Origin: Candidatus Hydrogenedentota bacterium
GTDB lineage: Bacteria; Hydrogenedentota; Hydrogenedentia; Hydrogenedentales; JAEUWI01
Assembly: GCA_016182605.1 (NCBI GenBank)
Contig: JACPGE010000045.1
Location: 1 to 50,185 of the forward strand
Reading direction: 5' to 3'
DNA length: 50,185 bases
Shown here: positions 44,498-50,185 of the stretch, piece by piece
Position numbering within the stretch: the first letter of the stretch is position 1
Layout: every line of letters begins with the position of its first letter
Notes under the pieces: generated by a model
The model's input: the letters and a program-made list of their open reading frames with translations, nothing else
Databases searched by the model: none
Told to the model about the DNA's origin: nothing
Made by a program: the position numbers and the translations under genes

Positions 44498-46008
44498 ATC
44501 GCTATGTGATTCGATTTCAGTTGCGCCTGGATGCGCCCATGCACATTGGAACCGGCGTTCCGTCGCCGGCCACGGATATGCCGGTTCATCGGGACAGTTT
44601 TGGCTACTATCGCATTCCTGGCACCAGCTTGGCGGGCATATTGCGGAGTATCCTTGAAGACAGGGATGTAGAGCCGGAGACCGTTGACCATATCATGGGA
44701 TGCGTTGGCACTAAAGAGCAGGACGATGGCAAAGGTTCCCGGCTTTCCATTTCGGATGGTTATCTCGTCGACTACGATGGACAGCCTGCAATCGAAAAAC
44801 ACCTCGCCGGTGAGACGGTATACTACCCCATGCTGTCCGCCATCATCGATCGCAACCGTCTCGATCCCGAGACGGGTACGGTAGAAAAAGGCGGCAAGTT
44901 CGATCTGGAGATTTATCCCGAAGGCACATTCTTCGCATTTGAGCTGGTGTATTACAGCTTTCAGGCGAATGGCGCGGACGGCCCAGAAAAAGTCGACCAC
45001 ATTGACATCGTGAAGCGACTCCTCTACGACTTGGGCAGCGGTGATACGCAGATCGGGGGTTTTACAACTTCAGGTCTTGGGTTTGTTTCAGTTCTGAATC
45101 CCACGTTTCACGCCTTCGACATGACGAATGCCGGCTGCTTTCGACAATGGCTGTCGCGGCCCCACCGTCTTGGCGATCCAGTCGATGCCGGGATTCCCAC
45201 CGAAGAACCCGCAACGAAAGGTCTTCCCATGCGGGAGTGCGAGGCCAACACGCTCCACGGTTCTGTCACCATCGGATTCAAGGCCGACGGCCCTTTGCGC
45301 ATTGGCGGTGCTCAGGGCATACGTATTTCTAAAGAAGACGCAGTTGATCTCACCTTTTGCGAAGTTCCCGTCGTCGACATGGAAAGCAAACAGGTGTCAT
45401 ACCAGCCATGGGTGGCAGGCAGCGGCCTGAAGGGCGTGTTGAAGCACCGATGCCGCCAGATTGCCAGTGCACTCTCGTTAGACGGAGACACTGTCCTGGA
45501 TGAACTTTTCGGTCCGGACCTTTCCCGGCGACCCGGCAATGGCGACACGAGGAAGCGGCTGAAGGGGCGCGTGACGCTGCGCGGATGCACGCTTCAGGAC
45601 CAAGAATACACTACCGTGCAGCATGTGGCCATAGATCGGCTCACTGGTGGTGCGCTCCGTGGTGCGCTCTATAGCGAAAGACCTATCTGGAGCGAGAATC
45701 TCACATTTGACATTCCCATTCATCTTTGCAAGCTACCCCTTGGGGCTGCGGGACTCCTCGCCCATGCCGTCCTGGATCTGGGTGAAGGCCGTTTGCCCAT
45801 CGGCGGTGGAAGCCGTCGCGGCAATGGCCGATTACTCTTTGCGGCGTCGGAGGATGGCCCAGGTGGCATGCGCGTCGCTTACAATTTGCACTGGCGCGGC
45901 ATACAACTGAAGGACACAATCCAAGACCTAGATGCACTTAACAATCTGGTGGCTGAGGCATCCGCGGCCCTCGAAGCCCTCCCAACCATCAATGAGAACG
46001 TCGCATGA
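44494..46008 (+). CDS. double Csm3-type RAMP (two Cas7 units fused)
   Basis: The 504-residue protein contains two Cas7-like units. Unit 1 (1 to about 235) has LDAPMHIGTG, TDMPVHRDSFGYYRIPGTSLAGIL with the Csm3-type catalytic Asp in ATDMPV, and IGGFTTSGLGFVSV. Unit 2 (about 250-470) has FKADGPLRIGGAQG, WVAGSGLKGVLKHR, HVAIDRLTGGALRGALYSE (a Csm3 hallmark) and IGGGSRRGNGRLLF. Fused Cas7 units are also found in III-D relatives and at the root of the single-chain III-E effector. AAGGAG precedes the ATG, which overlaps the csx10 stop. Confidence 0.85.
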   Translation: MNRYVIRFQLRLDAPMHIGTGVPSPATDMPVHRDSFGYYRIPGTSLAGILRSILEDRDVEPETVDHIMGCVGTKEQDDGKGSRLSISDGYLVDYDGQPAIEKHLAGETVYYPMLSAIIDRNRLDPETGTVEKGGKFDLEIYPEGTFFAFELVYYSFQANGADGPEKVDHIDIVKRLLYDLGSGDTQIGGFTTSGLGFVSVLNPTFHAFDMTNAGCFRQWLSRPHRLGDPVDAGIPTEEPATKGLPMRECEANTLHGSVTIGFKADGPLRIGGAQGIRISKEDAVDLTFCEVPVVDMESKQVSYQPWVAGSGLKGVLKHRCRQIASALSLDGDTVLDELFGPDLSRRPGNGDTRKRLKGRVTLRGCTLQDQEYTTVQHVAIDRLTGGALRGALYSERPIWSENLTFDIPIHLCKLPLGAAGLLAHAVLDLGEGRLPIGGGSRRGNGRLLFAASEDGPGGMRVAYNLHWRGIQLKDTIQDLDALNNLVAEASAALEALPTINENVA

Positions 46009-46550
46009 TGTATGAACGCGAATCCATATCCGTACAGAACCCAGATGAAATCCGGGCGGTGTTGGAGGCAAGGCTACAAGGTGCAAGCGCATTCGTATTC
46101 TGCGAGCGAACGAATGAAATTGCGATCGAGCCCTTGGCAGAAGCCCAGTTCGACAAAAAAACCTTGTTTCTCCGTGCCTGGGATGGCTGTGCCGAGGTGT
46201 CTTTGGAGAATTGTGGTGGAGCCTTTCACGGTTCGGTGGTCCACGAGACGGGCGATGGGGAAATCAGCGGCTATTTCGATTCCCAGAACGTATGCTTCGG
46301 CGAGCTTGACGAATCCTCCGGCGAAGAGTACGTGATCATGCGCGAATTAAGAATCAGGTCCTACCGCGTACCACGGGCGGCAATCGCGCAAGGAGGCGTG
46401 ATGGAAGAAGGCGAACACCTGTACGCGCGGCAACGCAACTACTTGAACTACGACGTGGAAACCGGCGCCGCTTGTGTTGCGGCGAGCAGATTGCTGGGCT
46501 TCTTCCGGGAACCAATTAATCAACCGCATCAGGAGCATGGCGATGGCTGA
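46005..46550 (+). CDS. csx19: Csx19-like III-D accessory protein
   Basis: The 181-residue protein has an N-terminal strand-rich half and ends with RQRNYLNYDVETGAACVAASRLLGFF. As I remember Csx19 (TIGR03984), its C-terminus has a similar Tyr-Leu-x-Tyr-Asp-x-x-Thr-Gly block ending in SRL, and it lies between RAMP genes of III-D loci. Its biochemical role is not known. ATG overlaps the preceding stop, and its end overlaps the next start by eight bases. Confidence 0.65.
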   Translation: MMYERESISVQNPDEIRAVLEARLQGASAFVFCERTNEIAIEPLAEAQFDKKTLFLRAWDGCAEVSLENCGGAFHGSVVHETGDGEISGYFDSQNVCFGELDESSGEEYVIMRELRIRSYRVPRAAIAQGGVMEEGEHLYARQRNYLNYDVETGAACVAASRLLGFFREPINQPHQEHGDG

Positions 46551-48723
46551 GAAGGGCACAGTCCATTTTTCGAAGAAGAAGGTGCCGATGCTGCACCATA
46601 TCTCCAAGAAGGGCATTCCCGTCGTGAGCGCCATTCCTGCCGCGGCCAAGTACTTCCGTGATGCTGATGTCACAGACGGCATAAGCGCTCTTTTTGAGAT
46701 TGTCGAGGGTCGCATAACCAAGGTGACAATCGAAGGCAAAGAGGAGATAGATCCTCGTCAAAGTCTAGTATCTAATCCTCATGCGTCGGCTCAAAGTAGA
46801 TCTGCTAGTCAGCCTGCTCGACGCACTATCGATAGAGGATATCCCCCAAGAGTACCTGCCCGCCGCAATGCTACCGCACCGTTTAACTTTATTCCCGCCG
46901 ATCAAGTGGCACTTGGATTCGTGCCGCCAACGTCCGACACGGCCGACGTGACACTATATGGCCGCATTAGCTGCACGCTAAAGGCTCTGTCACCCCTATT
47001 GGTAGCAGGTCCGCAGGGAAGAACACTGGATGAGGCACCGACGAGGCGCGAATTCTTTAAGTTGAATCAGAAACCCGTCATCCCTGGCTCCTCTTTGAAA
47101 GGCATGTTACGAACGACACTGGAGTGCCTGAGTCTGGCACCTCTCGCCCCGGTATCGGACAGAAAGATACCCTACCGCGGTGTGGGAGATGACGAACAAA
47201 AGATTATCTACAACGCACTATTCATCGAACAGATCGGACGTGATCTCCACCTCAAGCCGAAGGTTAAAGCGGCATTTCTGGAGATCGACGGAGCTGATGT
47301 GAAGCTCACACCTTGTGAATGGGCACGTGTTCCCTACTCAGTTATTGGAGACTACTTTGGAGGGCGCTCCGATTTATTTGCCACTCTCGCCGACAAAGCA
47401 TCGCGTATAAGTGTTGCCGATCGGCGGATCAATGATTACTACGCTTTGGAGAAGCTCAACGAGTGGCACAGCAAGACGGGGGATAGACCGATTGGATTCG
47501 ATCTTGATCCGAATCAATGGCATGGCGCGGGCGGTAGTTCCAGAGGCATGATGCATTTCTACAATCTGGTACGCCAATTCCATACCGGAGGAACCCACAC
47601 GGGCACTCTTGTATTCACTGGTCATGTACCGAGGAAGTCGAAAGACTATATCTTCTACAATCCTTTGAATCAGAAACTGGTGATTGATTACGACGTGTAT
47701 CGGGAATTCCTGGAGCAGATGTCGAAAAAGCAGAGATCATACTGGGAGCGGTTGAACGAACTGCGTAAAGGAAGAATCCCGATATTCTATCTCGAAGACG
47801 TAATAGGGCTACCTAAGCATCTGGGTCTGGCGCAGTTGTTTCGCGTACCATCAATGACTTATCCAGAATCCCTTGTTGGCCTAGATCTTTCGGACCCGAA
47901 CCGGCCACGGGACGTTTGCCAGTGTATATTTGGCTATGTAGAAGGGAAGGGAGGCCGGCGCGGACGTGTGGCTATAAACCCAGCGTCGCTACGCCACGGA
48001 ATGTCGATACCCATGACATATGCGCATGTGGTCACGGGTGATCCAAACCCCAGTTGTGCGGCCCTCTACCTCATACAGCCAGACTCAGTCAGTTGCCGGG
48101 TGAGTGGCCGAAATATTACCAATCAAGTTAGGGGATATAACAATTCGGAAAGCGCGCTTCGGGGCAAAAAGCTCTATTGGCACAGAGATCCCAATGTGCC
48201 GCAACCGCCCAATAACAATCCTGCCATGCAGTCCATCTATTGCCCATTACAATCGGGCGTTGAGTTTTCCTTTTCGCTCGATTTCGAAGGATTGAGCCGT
48301 GTGGAGCTTGGCGGCTTACTGGAGGCCATCGATCTACCGAAGGGGCATGCCCACAAACTTGGTCTGGGAAAGCCCTTTGGATTTGGCAGTGTGCGCATTA
48401 CAATCGATCAACTCGAAGCGTGGGAGGGCCGACGGGCTTATCAAGATTTGGGAAGTCGGCTTCGGGGGCAGCGTACCTCGCAATTTGGAAAGGACGATGT
48501 CGAATCGCTGAAAGAGAAATTTCGAAAAGCGATAACATCCGCGTTAGGTGTCCCCGAAAGCGAATTTGAAAGTTTGAACGCAATCAAGTCATTTCGCCGC
48601 ATGAGTGACTTCGAACAACGACCCGCAAATGTGCGAACCGAATACATGGCGCTCAGTACCCCAGACACAGAGAGGCCGAGTTACAAATGGAAATCGGTCT
48701 TGCCCAATGTACTGGATATTTAA
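46543..48723 (+). CDS. TIGR03986-type CRISPR RAMP protein with N-terminal OB-like segment
   Basis: The 726-residue protein has the RAMP start APFNFIPADQVALGFVPP and IPGSSLKGMLRTTLECLS (Cas7-type), and ends with the Gly-rich LGLGKPFGFGSVRI near 605-618. This matches the large RAMP of III-D loci known as TIGR03986. Its first 65 residues (KGTVHFSKKK, ALFEIVEGRITKVTIEG) look like a cold-shock/OB strand pattern, which could touch RNA. AGGAG lies seven bases before ATG 46543, within the end of csx19. Base composition is visibly more AT-rich than cas10 and its neighbours, and more so toward the 3' end. Confidence 0.75.
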   Translation: MAEKGTVHFSKKKVPMLHHISKKGIPVVSAIPAAAKYFRDADVTDGISALFEIVEGRITKVTIEGKEEIDPRQSLVSNPHASAQSRSASQPARRTIDRGYPPRVPARRNATAPFNFIPADQVALGFVPPTSDTADVTLYGRISCTLKALSPLLVAGPQGRTLDEAPTRREFFKLNQKPVIPGSSLKGMLRTTLECLSLAPLAPVSDRKIPYRGVGDDEQKIIYNALFIEQIGRDLHLKPKVKAAFLEIDGADVKLTPCEWARVPYSVIGDYFGGRSDLFATLADKASRISVADRRINDYYALEKLNEWHSKTGDRPIGFDLDPNQWHGAGGSSRGMMHFYNLVRQFHTGGTHTGTLVFTGHVPRKSKDYIFYNPLNQKLVIDYDVYREFLEQMSKKQRSYWERLNELRKGRIPIFYLEDVIGLPKHLGLAQLFRVPSMTYPESLVGLDLSDPNRPRDVCQCIFGYVEGKGGRRGRVAINPASLRHGMSIPMTYAHVVTGDPNPSCAALYLIQPDSVSCRVSGRNITNQVRGYNNSESALRGKKLYWHRDPNVPQPPNNNPAMQSIYCPLQSGVEFSFSLDFEGLSRVELGGLLEAIDLPKGHAHKLGLGKPFGFGSVRITIDQLEAWEGRRAYQDLGSRLRGQRTSQFGKDDVESLKEKFRKAITSALGVPESEFESLNAIKSFRRMSDFEQRPANVRTEYMALSTPDTERPSYKWKSVLPNVLDI

Positions 48724-48771
48724 GAGTGACCAGTTTTTCTTGACTCAATTCAGGCATCAGGAACACAGTTC

Positions 48772-50052
48772 ATGACAAACGATCCAACAAAGGAAGCTAC
48801 TGGGAACGCGTCTGCGTTGCCTCCTGAAAATAAAACACATTACGAAATTATCAAGACCGAGGGTGTTGAGGGCTGGAATAATTGGCGGCAAGCTCACAAA
48901 GACGTACAACCAAATCTGGAACGCGCCGATCTTAGCGAGCTTAATCTTACTGGCATAAATCTTTCAAATGGCAAGTTGAGAGGTGCGAACTTCCAAAAGA
49001 CATTCCTGGTGAAAGCGATTTTGTGTGATGCCGATCTGCGAAAATGCAGATTTGAGGAGGTTGAGGCACGAGAGGCGAACTTGACTAATGCTGATCTTCA
49101 TGGGGCAACCTTAACAGGCGCTCGGCTCGCCGATGCTAATTTGACCAAGACAAAGTTCGGGAAAGCGGATTTTGAAAGGGTTTTACTCTGCGGAGCAAAC
49201 CTTACTCGTGCAGAGCTACAGGAGGCGAACTTTCGCAATGCTTTTTTTATCGATTCAGATCAAGAGAATGAGCCCAAGGGACTCAGTTATGTGAATTTTA
49301 CAAACGCCTTCTTGAATAAAGCAGACTTCACCGATGTCGAACTGCCAAACGCAATTCTACATAATGCAGATCTTCGAGGCGCGATTCTCAACGGCGCGGA
49401 CCTCAGGTATGTCCAAATGGAAAAAGCCCTTCTAAACGAAAAAGCCGAAATGACGAGAGCTTTGTTTCTCTCTGCGAATCTGCAAGATTGTTACTTTTCA
49501 AACTCCACTGCCGAGGGCGCCAATTTTCAAATGACCAATCTGACCGGCGCTCATTTTGACAGTGCTAATCTTAAGGGTGCCGACTTTCAAGGCAGTTTAC
49601 TTGCGAACGCAGATTTTCAGAATGCCGTATTGACTGATGCCAATTTAAGATCTGCAAACGTGCGGGGTGTAATGACCAATCGAAATACAAAATTTCGTGG
49701 AATTCGACTCATGGACACTCACGGCAGTCCGAGGTTTGTACGCTTTGCCGGCGATCAAGATTACCTAGAAGAGTTAAGCGAATTTCAGCCAAAGTTTTAT
49801 AAGACGTGGGACTGGATGGCGGGATGCGGCCGCAGTCCGTTACGTTGGGCCACTTGGTCTATTTTCTTCGCATTGCTGTTTGGTTGTATGTACATATGCT
49901 GGGACCAATGGACTGGCTCCACGGCATTTACTCGGCAAGGGGGAGTTCCGCTACAGTGGTGGGACTTTATGTATTACAGCCTTGCGAATTTTACGACATT
50001 GGGTTCTAGCGACATAAACCCTGCTGATCGTTTTGCCATGGCCCTTCACTAG
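48772..50052 (+). CDS. pentapeptide-repeat ion-channel-like protein, probably truncated
   Basis: Residues about 45-320 are pentapeptide repeats (A(D/N)LxX: RADLSELNLTG, GANFQKTFLVKAILCDADL, ANLTNADLHGATL), which form a right-handed beta helix. Residues about 358-380 are a membrane helix (WATWSIFFALLFGCMYICW). Next comes a pore-loop segment, WWDFMYYSLANFTTLGSSDINPADRF, like that of potassium channels but with GSSD for the GYGD filter. The frame stops six residues later, before the second membrane helix that channels need. The stop coincides with the start of TAGTGTCCGGTTGAG, which looks like an insertion-sequence end. The gene follows the III-D operon by 48 bases on the same strand, so it may be an accessory membrane protein, now damaged. 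Confidence 0.7.
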   Translation: MTNDPTKEATGNASALPPENKTHYEIIKTEGVEGWNNWRQAHKDVQPNLERADLSELNLTGINLSNGKLRGANFQKTFLVKAILCDADLRKCRFEEVEAREANLTNADLHGATLTGARLADANLTKTKFGKADFERVLLCGANLTRAELQEANFRNAFFIDSDQENEPKGLSYVNFTNAFLNKADFTDVELPNAILHNADLRGAILNGADLRYVQMEKALLNEKAEMTRALFLSANLQDCYFSNSTAEGANFQMTNLTGAHFDSANLKGADFQGSLLANADFQNAVLTDANLRSANVRGVMTNRNTKFRGIRLMDTHGSPRFVRFAGDQDYLEELSEFQPKFYKTWDWMAGCGRSPLRWATWSIFFALLFGCMYICWDQWTGSTAFTRQGGVPLQWWDFMYYSLANFTTLGSSDINPADRFAMALH

Positions 50053-50185
50053 TGTCCGGTTGAGTTTTTCTCGTTCTGCCCCAAGTCATTGCTGAGCAAT
50101 ATATTAGGTGACACGTTTCGTTTTTTCGATTTCATCTTGCCCCTCCGTTTTGGTCATGATTTTTCCTTTTCGGGTCGAAAAGGAG
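50051..50185. mobile_element. possible insertion-sequence end at the window edge
   Basis: From 50051 the sequence AGTGTCCGGTTGAGTTTTTC resembles terminal repeats of some IS4-like elements, judged from memory, and it interrupts the channel gene. The rest of the window is AT-rich. On the minus strand a short frame, MKSKKRNVSPNILLSNDLGQ and eight more residues, has GGAGGGG before its ATG. The window ends before a transposase can be seen. Confidence 0.35.

Overview
The window comes from a GC-rich, Gram-negative-type bacterium. Pointers are a Planctomycetes/Lentisphaerae-style pseudopilin with an H-X-DG motif, a Tat-exported Gfo/Idh/MocA oxidoreductase, a YceI lipoprotein with a long Ala-Pro linker, and a large secreted protein with a C-terminal membrane anchor. 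This is most like uncultured groups such as Candidatus Hydrogenedentota or PVC relatives. That placement is an inference from gene style; no marker gene here settles it.

Positions 1-28400 are mostly ordinary chromosome. They hold a triplicated secreted protein behind a G10 tract, a pseudopilin, a GH20-like protein, a CoA-transferase, a decayed MntA-HepT pair, a zinc dehydrogenase, a short flagellin, a phosphoesterase, a cNMP-binding protein and a six-hairpin glycosidase. After these come a duplicated DUF502 protein, gpsA, a sugar-nucleotide epimerase, mgtE, deoC, an NRAMP-like/ApbE fusion coupled to the Gfo/Idh/MocA gene, and a YceI lipoprotein. A tRNA-Val(GAC) with a strong terminator sits at 28455-28582, followed by a 5'-truncated phage-type gene.

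Positions 29098-50052 form one large type III CRISPR-Cas locus that I assign to subtype III-D. On the left are cas6 and a csx15-like gene on the minus strand, diverging from a two-helix membrane protein with a CARF sensor domain. Four CRISPR arrays (A-D) follow, with about 68 recognisable repeats. Their repeats fall into two families that share the 3' handle ATTGAAAC. Between arrays C and D lie a reverse transcriptase-Cas1 fusion and cas2, so spacers may be acquired from RNA. After array D comes a tightly overlapping effector operon: a short Cas10 with GGDD but no HD domain, a Cas7-type RAMP, a long Csx10, a fused double Csm3-type RAMP, Csx19 and a TIGR03986-type RAMP. A pentapeptide-repeat protein with an ion-channel segment follows; it ends abruptly in the pore loop at what looks like an insertion-sequence end.

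My reading of the system is as follows. RT-Cas1/Cas2 adds spacers, one Cas6 processes both repeat families, and the III-D complex cuts target RNA through its Cas7 subunits. Cas10 would make cyclic oligoadenylate. Because the DNase HD domain is absent, immunity would rely on RNA cleavage and on the membrane CARF protein, with the Csx15-like protein perhaps damping the signal. Leaders of arrays A, C and D share a TTGAC-N17-TACGAT promoter. The leader plus the 3' end of cas2 is duplicated upstream of array C, which shows how the locus gained an array.
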